Below, piece after piece: positions 1 through 7,995 of a stretch of DNA of 33,054 bases; the stretch's first letter is position 1; each line of letters begins with the position of its first letter. The position numbers and the translations under genes are program-made. Under the pieces are notes generated by a model. It had not been told where the DNA came from. It saw only the letters and a list, made by a program, of their open reading frames with translations, and made no database searches. Source of the DNA: Draconibacterium orientale (GTDB lineage: Bacteria > Bacteroidota > Bacteroidia > Bacteroidales > FEN-979); NCBI GenBank assembly GCA_020718225.1, contig DYSO01000013.1:1-33054 (forward strand), in the 5' to 3' direction.

Positions 1-45
1 GGCGGTTTCTCTTTCAGATACGAAGTTTACGACCGGAAAAAATAA
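1..45 (+). CDS. 3' end of a probable outer-membrane beta-barrel protein (partial)
   Basis: Reading frame 1 from the first base gives GGFSFRYEVYDRKK and then TAA at 43-45. The alternation of aromatic or hydrophobic with polar residues resembles the last strand of an outer-membrane barrel, but only 14 residues are visible. It converges with the leftward gene ending at 53, leaving 7 bp, which is the tight convergent spacing seen elsewhere in this window. The beta-barrel identity is inference; the frame itself could be a chance one. Confidence 0.4.
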   Translation, partial: GGFSFRYEVYDRKK

Positions 46-52
46 CCCGGAA

Positions 53-1348
53 TCAGGTTTTTCGTTTTTCTTTTTTGGCGGCCGGAAAAAGTACATTGTT
101 CAATATTAACCGGTACCCGGGTGAATTCGGATGGAGGTTCAGATCGGTCGGAGGATCTCCCACCAGGTGCTGATAATCTTCTGGATCATGCCCCCCAAGA
201 AAAGTCCAGGTTCCTTTACCATAATCTCCGTGGATGTAACGGGCTTCGTTTAACGATTTGGTTTCGCCTAAAATGACAACATTTGTTTTGAGATACCGTT
301 TATTAAAAGCGGTGGTCTGTCCCATAAAACCATGGATCATCTTTTCGTGGTCCTGACACAACATGCTGGGTACCTGGTCCCATTTAGCTGAAAAATCGAA
401 AAGGATAAAAAAATCATTCTCTTTCCTGATTGTTTTTGGTCTTGTTTCTGTGACATCAATCGATGAGATTTCGTATTCATAAGGATTGACGCTGAGGGTA
501 AAATTCTCAAAAGCAAAACAGTTTCCAAAATTCAATTTCGATTGTGCACTGCGGTCCATGGGATCCCCATCAAACATTACATCACAGATATCGACTCCGT
601 CGGCTGATAATGCTATATCGTAACTATCTGGTGCTGAACACATTGAAAAAAGATAACCGCCTCCGGCAACAAAATCACGAATTTTTTTTGCAACCGCTAA
701 TTTCATCTGTGATACTTTTTCGTATCCCATCTTATGGGCGCTCGATTCCTGTGATGCCACATCTGCCTGGTACCAGGGGAAACTCTTATAAGCTGCCCAG
801 AATTTTCCGTATTGGCCCGTAAAATCTTCATGGTGCAAATGCAACCAGTCGTACAGGGGCAATACCCCGGTCAGGAGCTCCTCGTCATAAATAACATCAT
901 AGGGTATCTCGGCATACGATAAAACAAGGGTCACCGCATCGTCCCAGGGAAGTTTGTTTTTCGGGGAATAAACTGCAATTTTTGGCGATTTGTGCAATTT
1001 TATTTGTTCCATATTTATTTGCGGATCAGCAATTTCCTGAAAGATGGAACGAGCCTGGACATCGGCAATCACCTGAAAACTCACCCCCCGGATGGTACAT
1101 TCCTGCTCGAGCTGCCTGTCATATTGAAAAATGAAACTTCCACCGCGGTAATTAAGCAACCAGTCAACCTCAATCTCTTTTTTTAAAACCCAATAGGCAA
1201 TTCCATAAGCTTTCAGATGATTTTTTTGCGCATCATCCATCGGAATAAAAAGGTATGCTGCCTGAAGGGATGGCAGGCAGAAAAGAAAAACGAAGAGTAT
1301 CAGAATAACGTTATTGCTAAAAAGGCGCTTCCTGTGATTCATCATCAT
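53..1348 (-). CDS. Bacteroidota-specific secreted protein (family often mislabelled asparagine synthetase B)
   Basis: The 431-residue product starts with a signal peptide (hydrophobic core about residues 13-28, probable cleavage near LQA-30). The mature part opens with AYLFIPMDDAQKNHLKAYG and ends with a strongly conserved-looking tail (HPNSPGYRLILNNVLFPAAKK, about 406-426). I recognise this as a family widespread in Bacteroidota whose members often carry the name asparagine synthetase B. No N-terminal Cys-2 glutaminase domain or ATP-pyrophosphatase SGGxDS loop is present, so that name is not supported. Segments such as PKIAVYSP (122-129), YDWLHLHHEDF (166-176), IRDFVAGGGYLFSMC (223-237) and GKGTWTFLGGHDPED suggest a class I amidotransferase-like Rossmann fold, which is inference. 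The start has three consecutive ATGs (1348, 1345, 1342), out of frame inside the end of dnaB (32-nt overlap), so the two are probably translationally coupled. Function unknown. Confidence 0.85.
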   Translation of the reverse strand: MMMNHRKRLFSNNVILILFVFLFCLPSLQAAYLFIPMDDAQKNHLKAYGIAYWVLKKEIEVDWLLNYRGGSFIFQYDRQLEQECTIRGVSFQVIADVQARSIFQEIADPQINMEQIKLHKSPKIAVYSPKNKLPWDDAVTLVLSYAEIPYDVIYDEELLTGVLPLYDWLHLHHEDFTGQYGKFWAAYKSFPWYQADVASQESSAHKMGYEKVSQMKLAVAKKIRDFVAGGGYLFSMCSAPDSYDIALSADGVDICDVMFDGDPMDRSAQSKLNFGNCFAFENFTLSVNPYEYEISSIDVTETRPKTIRKENDFFILFDFSAKWDQVPSMLCQDHEKMIHGFMGQTTAFNKRYLKTNVVILGETKSLNEARYIHGDYGKGTWTFLGGHDPEDYQHLVGDPPTDLNLHPNSPGYRLILNNVLFPAAKKEKRKT

Positions 1349-2825
1349 TCATTTTTGACATATAAGTACGGGTCCTGACCGACCCGTCAAAAGAGGTATT
1401 TCCTGAAATGGAATGGGTGGGTGAATATTCCATCTCTACATCTGTAAATTTGACAAATTTGGAGACAAACCGTAAACGGATATCTTTTAAAGGGCCATTC
1501 CTGTTTTTTGCAATGCTTACCTCTGCCACTCCGGAAGTAGAATCGCCCGACTCATCCACATCAATTTTATAATATTCGGGACGGTAAATAAACATGACCA
1601 TGTCGGCATCCTGTTCAATGGATCCGGATTCACGGAGGTCAGACAGAATGGGTTTGGCCGCAGCCGAGCGTTTCTCCGGGGCACGGCTTAATTGTGACAG
1701 CGCAATGACCGGAATGTTTAATTCTTTGGCCAATGATTTCAGCGCCCTCGAAATACTGCTGATTTCCTGTTCCCTGTTGCCCCTGGCATCCTGACTACCC
1801 TGCATGAGTTGAAGGTAATCCACAACGATCATCTGGATGTCGTGGTGTGCTTTTAACCGTCGCGTTTTTGCACGCAGGTCAAAGATCGATAAAGCAGCCG
1901 TGTCATCGATATACAAAGGGGCGTCAACGAGTGATGATATCCGGGAATTTAATTGGGCCCATTCATGTTCTTCCATGGTACCCCGACGTAATTTTTCCTG
2001 TGGAATTTCAGTTTCACTGGATATTAAACGGGTTACCAATTGTATTGACGACATTTCGAGTGAAAAAACGGCCACCGGTTTTTTAAAATCAACGGCAGCA
2101 TTTCGGGCCATGGTAAGGGCAAAAGCAGTTTTCCCCATTCCCGGTCTTGAAGCGATGATGATCAGGTCCGATTTTTGCCAGCCCGAAGTTACCCTGTCAA
2201 GCTCCGTAAAACCCGATCCCACACCCCGCAACTGGCCTTCATGCTGGCGGCCTGCCACAATCTCCTTGATGGCCTCTTTGATGATGGACTGCATGTCCAT
2301 GTATGATTTCCCAATGCTGCTTTCGCTGATAGAAAACAAATTGCTTTCAGCGCGGTCAAGAAGATCAAACACATCGGTGGTATCCTCATAGGCATCTTTG
2401 ATAATTCCCGATGAAACCCGTATCAGTTCCCTCTGAATGTACTTCTGCAGGATGATCCGTGAATGAAATTCGATATTGGCGGCCGATGCTACCCGGTTTG
2501 TAAGCATAGTTATAAAATAAGGCCCACCGGCGATTTCGAGTTCGCCGCTCTTTCGCAACGCTTCTGTTACCGTGAGAATATCCACAGGTTCGTTTTGAGC
2601 GAATAACTTTTGAATTGCTGAAAAAATCAGTTGATGGGTCTCTTTGTAAAAAACTTCGGGTCTTAACACTTCAATAACTTCGGCCAAACGGTCATTTTCC
2701 AACATCATCGCTCCAAGAACAGCTTCTTCAAGGTCGATTGCCTGAGGAGGAATTTTACCGTGTTCAAATACCGTTTCACTAATGGTGGGCTTACGGGTTT
2801 TTTTGCGTGTGTTCTGATCATCCAT
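1317..2825 (-). CDS. dnaB: Replicative DNA helicase DnaB
   Basis: The 502-residue protein has the DnaB layout. The N-terminal helical domain begins near IPPQAIDLEEAVLGAMM (25-41). A linker follows, then a RecA-type motor domain with Walker A ASRPGMGKT (225-233), a Walker B region ending in VVDYLQLM, and ALSQLSRAPEKR with DLRESGSIEQDADMV. It unwinds DNA at the fork as a hexamer and recruits primase. No intein or insertion is seen, and the length is normal. The start at 2825 gives the typical short basic N-terminus. A TACTTTTG promoter element lies only 5 nt upstream of the ATG, which would make the transcript nearly leaderless. The 3' end overlaps the start of the downstream secreted-protein gene. 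Confidence 0.97.
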   Translation of the reverse strand: MDDQNTRKKTRKPTISETVFEHGKIPPQAIDLEEAVLGAMMLENDRLAEVIEVLRPEVFYKETHQLIFSAIQKLFAQNEPVDILTVTEALRKSGELEIAGGPYFITMLTNRVASAANIEFHSRIILQKYIQRELIRVSSGIIKDAYEDTTDVFDLLDRAESNLFSISESSIGKSYMDMQSIIKEAIKEIVAGRQHEGQLRGVGSGFTELDRVTSGWQKSDLIIIASRPGMGKTAFALTMARNAAVDFKKPVAVFSLEMSSIQLVTRLISSETEIPQEKLRRGTMEEHEWAQLNSRISSLVDAPLYIDDTAALSIFDLRAKTRRLKAHHDIQMIVVDYLQLMQGSQDARGNREQEISSISRALKSLAKELNIPVIALSQLSRAPEKRSAAAKPILSDLRESGSIEQDADMVMFIYRPEYYKIDVDESGDSTSGVAEVSIAKNRNGPLKDIRLRFVSKFVKFTDVEMEYSPTHSISGNTSFDGSVRTRTYMSKMNDDESQEAPF

Positions 2826-2829
2826 GTGC

Positions 2830-2837
2830 CAAAAGTA
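2830..2837 (-). promoter_or_regulatory. -7 promoter element TACTTTTG of dnaB
   Basis: The minus strand reads TACTTTTG, an exact fit to the Bacteroidota -7 consensus TAnnTTTG, five bases before the dnaB ATG. No clear -33 TTG was found about 20 bases upstream. If used, transcription would begin at or next to the start codon. Confidence 0.45.
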
Positions 2838-2949
2838 GGGCTATTCCTTTTTGCTTCTTCACCTTCTCCCGTTTTTTTTTATCAACAACCCGCCTCGGAG
2901 CAAACAGGATGTCCCCATTTATATTTAATTTTACATCTCATTAACGCAC

Positions 2950-3435
2950 ATGAAGCCCCTTTTCATACTCCTTCTTATTTTTATTTCCTTTCAGGACAGT
3001 TCCCAGAAAACCCTGATGGTCGAGAAAATCGGGACACTCCGGAAATACTACTTCCATATTGGGGAACCGATAAAAATAAGGGTTTCTAAACCCGATACCC
3101 TGTTGCGAGGAAAGCTGTGGGGCCTTGCCGATTCTATGATCTCAGTTTCCGGTTTGCGCCCCTTCGATGTCGGACTGAAAGATGTGCATTCGGTATTTAA
3201 ACAATTTCCCTTTCCACGTAAAGCAGGAAAGACGCTACTGATAGGATCTGCGGCATTTTTTGGGATTATTGTGGTCAATCACCTCCTGAATAATGAACCT
3301 GTCTTTACTCCCGATCTCTTTATTATCACAGGGGCCATCATGGGAAGTGGGCTGATCTCACTTTCACTTTCCCAGAAACGATGCCGGATAGGAAGTACCT
3401 GGAAACTGAAAGTGTTGAATATCAGTGTTTATTAG
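2950..3435 (+). CDS. Small membrane protein of unknown function
   Basis: The 161-residue product starts with a hydrophobic signal or anchor segment (about residues 4-15). A polar region follows, with GKLWGLADSMISVSGLRPFDV (about 54-74), where an RNA- or protein-binding small-barrel pattern is conceivable. Then come two closely spaced hydrophobic segments near the C-terminus (about 96-113 and 121-138). It is probably an inner-membrane protein with its middle part in the periplasm. It stands alone, divergent from dnaB, and its TAG stop overlaps the TAA stop of the convergent purine nucleoside phosphorylase gene by 2 bp. I do not recognise the family. Codon use resembles that of its neighbours, so it is likely a real native gene. 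Confidence 0.65.
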   Translation: MKPLFILLLIFISFQDSSQKTLMVEKIGTLRKYYFHIGEPIKIRVSKPDTLLRGKLWGLADSMISVSGLRPFDVGLKDVHSVFKQFPFPRKAGKTLLIGSAAFFGIIVVNHLLNNEPVFTPDLFIITGAIMGSGLISLSLSQKRCRIGSTWKLKVLNISVY

Positions 3436-4250
3436 AACTCAGACTCCAACAACATTTTTTTAATTACCCGGGTCATTGCGGGTTCTGCAAGACTGGCAGC
3501 GTCGATGACATGTTTATGTGAAATTTCGACAATTTTTCCGGGGACCCCCAGGTCTGAGATGATCGATACGGCAAAACAATCCAGCCCCATGTGGCGGGCT
3601 GCAATTACCTCCGGAACGGTTGACATGCCAACGGCATCGGCCCCGATGGTACGGATATAATGATATTCAGCAGGCGTTTCATAAGTGGGACCCGACACAG
3701 CTGCATATATCCCCCTGCGGAGTTGAATGCCTTCCCGGACGGCAATATGAAAAGCGCTATCAACCATTTTTTTATCATAGGCATTGCTCATGTCCGGGAA
3801 ACGGATCCCGACCTCATCGTCATTTTTCCCGATCAGGGGATTATCCTTCATAAGATTGATATGGTCTTCAATAACCATGATATCACCAATTTTAAAATCG
3901 GGGTTTAATCCGCCGCTGGCATTGGATAAAATTAACAGTCGTATTCCGAGGAATTTCATGACATACACAGGAAAAGTCAATTCCTTCATTGAATACCCTT
4001 CGTAATAATGAAAACGACCTTGCATGGCAACAATCTTCCTGCCACTCATGGCGCCGAAAATCAATTGCCCGTGATGACCGTCAACGGTCGATACCGGGAA
4101 GTTCGGGATCTCCTTGTATGGAATGGTTTGGCAGATATCAAGCTCCTTTACCAATCCGCCAAGACCGGTTCCAAGGATTATTCCAACTTCAGGCTTCTCT
4201 GTGATCTGTGAGTTTAGAAATGCTACGGTTTCTTTTATTTGCTTTAACAT
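3432..4250 (-). CDS. punA: Purine nucleoside phosphorylase (trimeric type)
   Basis: The 272-residue protein cleaves purine (deoxy)nucleosides with phosphate to free base and (deoxy)ribose-1-phosphate in purine salvage. Family signatures are the phosphate-binding GTGLGGL (27-33), GHHGQLIFG (58-66), MQGRFHYYEGYSM, NASGGLNP, and the C-terminal GPTYETPAEYHYIRTIGADA with GMSTVPEVIAARH. The 'FHYYEGY' and 'STVPE' motifs mark the trimeric PNP/MTAP family rather than hexameric DeoD. The length is normal. The start at 4250 matches the usual family N-terminus and lies 62 nt inside the 3' end of lpxK in another frame, so co-transcription and coupled translation are likely. Confidence 0.95.
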   Translation of the reverse strand: MLKQIKETVAFLNSQITEKPEVGIILGTGLGGLVKELDICQTIPYKEIPNFPVSTVDGHHGQLIFGAMSGRKIVAMQGRFHYYEGYSMKELTFPVYVMKFLGIRLLILSNASGGLNPDFKIGDIMVIEDHINLMKDNPLIGKNDDEVGIRFPDMSNAYDKKMVDSAFHIAVREGIQLRRGIYAAVSGPTYETPAEYHYIRTIGADAVGMSTVPEVIAARHMGLDCFAVSIISDLGVPGKIVEISHKHVIDAASLAEPAMTRVIKKMLLESEF

Positions 4251-5289
4251 AAGTCAATATCTCCTGGTCAAAAAGTTCTTTGTTATTGCCGTGAAAATCG
4301 ATTTCAATCGGAACGTAAAATAACGGCAGATTTTTTAATTTAGTGCTAAACTCTGATGTTTTAAGCCGCATTATATCTTTTTCTGTTGTAACAACGATTT
4401 TTTTCTTCGTTAGAATCGCTTCAAATTTTCTTTTGATGATCTCAATCTCTGTAGCATTATATTGATGATGGTCAGGGAATTTTATGGTGATCAGTTCACT
4501 GCATTTTCTTTTCAGGTGCTCCTGTAAGGGATAATCGTCGGCAATTCCGGTAAAGAGCAGGATTGTGTTCACTTTTTCCGGGGATACCAGCGGCTCTTCG
4601 TTTTGATATGGAATCAGCTGTCCATATCTGATATAGGAAAAATAGAGCCTTTGATGGTCGGCCGGATGTAAATCCTCCTGGATCCTTCTCCTGGTTATGG
4701 GTGAAAAAATGGCCGGGGTTTTGGTAACAACAATAATATCAGCTCGATTGGCTCCCAGCCTGAATTCCCGAAGGGTCCCCGCCGGCAGTACAAAATCATC
4801 CGAATAAAGCCGGTGGTAATCGGTCAGAAGGATCGATATGCCGGGTTTGACCTGGCGGTGTTGAAATGCATCATCCAGTAAAATTGCATCCAACTCCGGA
4901 AATTTTTGAAGCAATTGTGCAATCCCACGCTTTCGGCTTTCATCCACCGCAACTTTGATACTGTCGAATTTCTTCAAATATTGAAGGGGTTCATCACCTA
5001 TATATTTGACGCTCGACCGTTTGGATGCAATGATAAATCCTTTACTTTCGCGGCCATACCCCCGGCTAAGCGTTGCAACAAGGTAGTTGGGTCGTAACAA
5101 CCGGATCAGATATTCAACCATCGGGGTCTTCCCGGTTCCCCCATACGAAAGATTTCCTACAGAAATAACACTTCTGTCAAACGACTCGGAGGGAATAATG
5201 CCAATATCAAATAATAAATTCCGGACCTGTATGACCAGGCCATAAAGGAAAGAAAATGGCGTGAATGCAACCTGACAGATTATTCCCAT
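4189..5289 (-). CDS. lpxK: Tetraacyldisaccharide 4'-kinase (lipid A biosynthesis)
   Basis: LpxK phosphorylates the 4' position of tetraacyl-disaccharide 1-phosphate to give lipid IVA at the inner-membrane face. The 366-residue protein begins with a hydrophobic membrane-associated helix (about 5-20), followed by the Walker A region GNLSYGGTGKTP (45-56). Later come LLDDAFQHRQ, the conserved active-site loop of the family, and LFTGIADDYPLQEHL. The C-terminal part has VVTTEKDIMRL, typical of LpxK. The length fits the family. The gene overlaps punA by 62 nt at its 3' end. Its presence indicates a lipopolysaccharide- or lipooligosaccharide-bearing outer membrane. Confidence 0.96.
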   Translation of the reverse strand: MGIICQVAFTPFSFLYGLVIQVRNLLFDIGIIPSESFDRSVISVGNLSYGGTGKTPMVEYLIRLLRPNYLVATLSRGYGRESKGFIIASKRSSVKYIGDEPLQYLKKFDSIKVAVDESRKRGIAQLLQKFPELDAILLDDAFQHRQVKPGISILLTDYHRLYSDDFVLPAGTLREFRLGANRADIIVVTKTPAIFSPITRRRIQEDLHPADHQRLYFSYIRYGQLIPYQNEEPLVSPEKVNTILLFTGIADDYPLQEHLKRKCSELITIKFPDHHQYNATEIEIIKRKFEAILTKKKIVVTTEKDIMRLKTSEFSTKLKNLPLFYVPIEIDFHGNNKELFDQEILTYVKANKRNRSISKLTDHREA

Positions 5290-5415
5290 GATTCAAACGC
5301 CTAAATTATAAAAAAATACAATTAACCTCCAAAATCTTAAAAGTTCAGGAAGGCGGTTTTTTTATTTCTGTTTAGTCGTGCCTTAGCGCTCAATGATTTG
5401 AAACCGGGAGAATGC
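5290..5415. other. Intergenic region between lpxK and the receiver-protein gene
   Basis: This stretch of 126 bp holds no gene that I can see. It is AT-rich on the lpxK side. On the minus strand it contains TATAATTTAG-like sequence about 15-20 bases before the lpxK start, a weak promoter candidate. No convincing terminator hairpin is present after the receiver gene. Confidence 0.4.
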
Positions 5416-5820
5416 TTAATCAGAAATGGCGGGTTCCCTGACAATAAACTTAATGTTTTTAATCAATTCCGAAATGCCAAAATCAATTTTACTGGTTTTT
5501 ACCAGATAATCGCTGGCCCCGGCTTCGAGTAATTTCACAGCAAGAATGGGGTCGTCAATGGTGGTAAAGAAAATGACGTGAACCTGGGGCGCAGCGTTCT
5601 TCACCTTCTTTAAAAACTCAAATCCCGTGCAATCGCCCAAATCAAAATCAGCAATGATAAAATCAGGGGTTACATTTTTCTGGAGCCGGTACAGACACTC
5701 ATTCCCCGACTGAAACACCTGAACCCCGGAAAACTTGTTTATATTCAGATGATATTTAATGAGATTGCGGTGAATGGAATTCTTATCAACGACAAATAAA
5801 AGATCGGCCTTCATAAGCAT
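5416..5820 (-). CDS. Stand-alone response-regulator receiver domain protein
   Basis: The 134-residue product is a single CheY-like receiver domain with no output domain. The probable phosphoacceptor is Asp58 in IIADFDLGD, the conserved Thr is Thr86 in VIFFTT, and the conserved Lys is Lys108 in DYLVKTS. The acidic pocket usually has two neighbouring acidic residues near the N-terminus; here it reads VVDKN (Asp12, Lys13), so one is replaced by lysine. That may weaken Mg2+ binding and phosphorylation. The first in-frame ATGs are at 5820 and 5814, and upstream only a TTG at 5847 is available, so I chose 5820. No histidine kinase gene lies nearby. The target is unknown; it may act as a phosphorelay intermediate or a protein-interaction switch. 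Confidence 0.85.
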   Translation of the reverse strand: MLMKADLLFVVDKNSIHRNLIKYHLNINKFSGVQVFQSGNECLYRLQKNVTPDFIIADFDLGDCTGFEFLKKVKNAAPQVHVIFFTTIDDPILAVKLLEAGASDYLVKTSKIDFGISELIKNIKFIVREPAISD

Positions 5821-5942
5821 TTTTATGTCAAAATAATAATAGTTCAAATTTTAGTCTTTTTTAAGTATAAACGGTGTTATTTATGGTAAACTTTTAAACA
5901 AGTTTATGAACAGGCAGGAAAAAAATTATTAAAGAGATTCTG

Positions 5943-5950
5943 TAACTTTA
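5943..5950 (+). promoter_or_regulatory. Weak -7 candidate TAACTTTA upstream of the NIF3 operon
   Basis: TAACTTTA matches TAnnTTTG in all but the last base and lies 22 nt before the ATG at 5973. It is the best candidate in the 152-bp divergent region between the receiver gene (start 5820) and the NIF3 gene. The rest of that region is AT-rich, with no other feature that I see. Confidence 0.3.
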
Positions 5951-5972
5951 CAGCCGGTTATAATGATGGAAA

Positions 5973-7067
5973 ATGAAAGTTAAAGAAATTATCGTTTACC
6001 TCGAATCGCTTGCTCCGCTGGCCTACCAGGAAGATTACGACAATGCAGGACTGATAACCGGCGACCCGGAAGGGGAATGTACTTCTGCCCTTCTCTGTCT
6101 TGATCTTACGGAGTTGGTAATGGATGAGGCCATAAAGAAAGGGTGTAACCTGATCATTTCACATCACCCGATTATTTTTCACGCAATAAAAAAACTTACC
6201 CCCGGAGAGCCTGAAACAAACATTCTCGTTAAAGCAATTACAGCCCGGATTGCCATCTATGCCATTCATACAAACCTCGACAATGTGCTGGAAGGGCTTA
6301 ACGCCTTTGCAATGAAGGCGCTTGGGATTTTTGAATACCAGGTTCTGAGGCCTTTTACGGATCGGCTGTCAAAACTGGCCGTATTCACCCCCTTAGCCCA
6401 TGCCGGTAAAGTCAGGGATGCATTGTTTCAGGCAGGAGCAGGGCATATTGGAAATTATGAACAATGCAGTTTCAACCTCCAGGGGATGGGGACTTTTTAT
6501 CCACTTGCGACAGCAAAACCTTACGTGGGAGAGGTAAACCTGCCACATCAGGAGCCGGAAATCCGGATTGAGGTCGTTTTTCAAAACCATCGGAAAAATG
6601 AAATCCTTCAGGCTTTGTTAAAAAACCATCCTTATGAAGAGGTTGCCTATGATCTCTACCCGCTTTCCAATTCTTTTGCACAGGCAGGGCCCGGATTGAT
6701 CGGAAAAATAGAAAACCCGATCCATGAAACAGGATTTCTCCATCACATAAAAAAAACATTCCGATTATCCACCCTCCGGCATTCCACGCTCCGTGACAAA
6801 CCAATCCAAAAAGTGGCCCTTTGTACCGGATCAGGGAGCTTTTTAATACCCGACGCCATCCGGGCCGGCGCCGACATTTTTTTGACCGCCGATTTGAAAT
6901 ATCACGATTTTTTTCTTCCCGGAAGCTCGCTGGTCATCGCCGATATTGGTCATTATGAGAGTGAAAAGGGGGTAAAAGAATGGCTTTATGCAAAGCTTAT
7001 TGAAAAATTCCCTACCTTTGCATTCCTTATTTCAGAGATCAATACCAACCCGGTTCATTATTTATAA
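5973..7067 (+). CDS. NIF3-family dinuclear metal-binding protein (YqfO/GTP cyclohydrolase 1 type 2 homologue)
   Basis: The 364-residue protein has the two NIF3 halves around a central PII-like insert, the long form of the family. Probable metal ligands are His64 and His65 in ISHHPIIFH, Asp103 in HTNLDN, and near the C-terminus His327 and Glu331 in DIGHYESE. CTGSGSFLIPDAIRAGAD followed by LTADLKYHDFF is the family's second signature. The central insert carries NHPYEEVAYDLYPL (about 215-228), typical of YqfO. NIF3 proteins form hexameric rings with two metals per site, and their cellular role is not settled. The start at 5973 is the only ATG in frame with this N-terminus. The gene is first in an operon with the zinc-ribbon gene 10 bp downstream, a pairing that recurs in many bacteria. 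Confidence 0.94.
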   Translation: MKVKEIIVYLESLAPLAYQEDYDNAGLITGDPEGECTSALLCLDLTELVMDEAIKKGCNLIISHHPIIFHAIKKLTPGEPETNILVKAITARIAIYAIHTNLDNVLEGLNAFAMKALGIFEYQVLRPFTDRLSKLAVFTPLAHAGKVRDALFQAGAGHIGNYEQCSFNLQGMGTFYPLATAKPYVGEVNLPHQEPEIRIEVVFQNHRKNEILQALLKNHPYEEVAYDLYPLSNSFAQAGPGLIGKIENPIHETGFLHHIKKTFRLSTLRHSTLRDKPIQKVALCTGSGSFLIPDAIRAGADIFLTADLKYHDFFLPGSSLVIADIGHYESEKGVKEWLYAKLIEKFPTFAFLISEINTNPVHYL

Positions 7068-7077
7068 CTCAGCGTTT

Positions 7078-7995
7078 ATGGCAAAAGCAAAAACCAACCC
7101 CATTGTAACTTCTAAACCTTCAAAACTGGTAAAACCTGTCACCGGAAAAGAGACCGCCGGCGAACCCCTGCCAAAGGAAACAGAACAGGAAGTTATCGAA
7201 AAAACAAAACCGGTAAAAGTTTCGGGTAATACCAAGATAGAACTAAATGAGGAGAAAGCCGAAGTTACCATTGAAAAAAAACTGATCGCCTTATATAGCT
7301 TGCAACAACTTGATTCACAGGTTGATAAAATTAAAATCATCCGGGGTGAACTGCCACTGGAAGTGCAGGACCTGGAAGATGAAATAGCCGGATTGGAAAC
7401 CCGCATCGATAATTATATCCAGGAAACTTTAACCTTTGAGAAATCAATCCAGGAAAAGAAAAACGCCATCAGGGATGCCCTGGCGCTGATAAAAAAGTAT
7501 GAAGACCAGCAAATGAATGTGCGTAATAACCGGGAGTATGATTCTTTGACCAAGGAGATTGAGTACCAGAATTTGGAAATTCAGCTGTCTGAAAAGCGGA
7601 TCAAAGAATACCAGGCAGGTCTTGAAGGGAAATCGGAGGAAATAGAACGGTATCAAAAATTGTTACTTGACAAAAAAACCGATCTGGATATCAAACGCAA
7701 TGAACTGGATGATATCATTGCTGAAACTGAAAAAGAGGAAAATGAACTTACCAGGGCTTCCGAAGAAAACCGTCGGTTCATCGAAGAACGCCTCCTCACT
7801 GCCTACACACGTATTCGTAAAAATGCAAGAAATGGCCTGGCCGTAGTTCAGATTGAACGCGATGCCTGCGGAGGATGCTTCAATAAAATCCCCCCTCAGC
7901 ATCAGCTCGATATCCGTATGCATAAAAAAATTATTGTATGTGAGTATTGTGGCCGTATCCTCGTGGATGATGGCATTGTGAATGCCATTCATTGA
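7078..7995 (+). CDS. Coiled-coil protein with C-terminal C4 zinc ribbon (DUF164/CT398 type)
   Basis: The 305-residue product has a Lys/Pro/Thr-rich N-terminal extension (about 1-60), a long charged coiled coil (about 70-255), and a C-terminal zinc ribbon with Cys264-x2-Cys267 and Cys288-x2-Cys291 (CGGC and CEYC). The motif NNREYDSLTKEIEYQ inside the coil is typical of the family. These proteins are cytoplasmic and thought to bind nucleic acid or act as adaptors; the exact role is unknown. The start at 7078 (MAKAKTNP) lies 10 bp after the NIF3 stop; a longer in-frame reading would overlap NIF3 and is not needed. The stop overlaps the next gene's start as TGATG. The basic N-terminal tail is longer than I would expect for the family. 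Confidence 0.9.
   Translation: MAKAKTNPIVTSKPSKLVKPVTGKETAGEPLPKETEQEVIEKTKPVKVSGNTKIELNEEKAEVTIEKKLIALYSLQQLDSQVDKIKIIRGELPLEVQDLEDEIAGLETRIDNYIQETLTFEKSIQEKKNAIRDALALIKKYEDQQMNVRNNREYDSLTKEIEYQNLEIQLSEKRIKEYQAGLEGKSEEIERYQKLLLDKKTDLDIKRNELDDIIAETEKEENELTRASEENRRFIEERLLTAYTRIRKNARNGLAVVQIERDACGGCFNKIPPQHQLDIRMHKKIIVCEYCGRILVDDGIVNAIH

Noticed and set aside
53-1348. Asparagine synthetase B identity
   Set aside because: There is no N-terminal Cys nucleophile, no glutaminase domain and no SGGxDS ATP loop, and the protein is secreted.
1837-2391. Long rightward open frame (184 codons) inside dnaB
   Set aside because: It is antisense to a well conserved helicase sequence and has no recognisable protein features.
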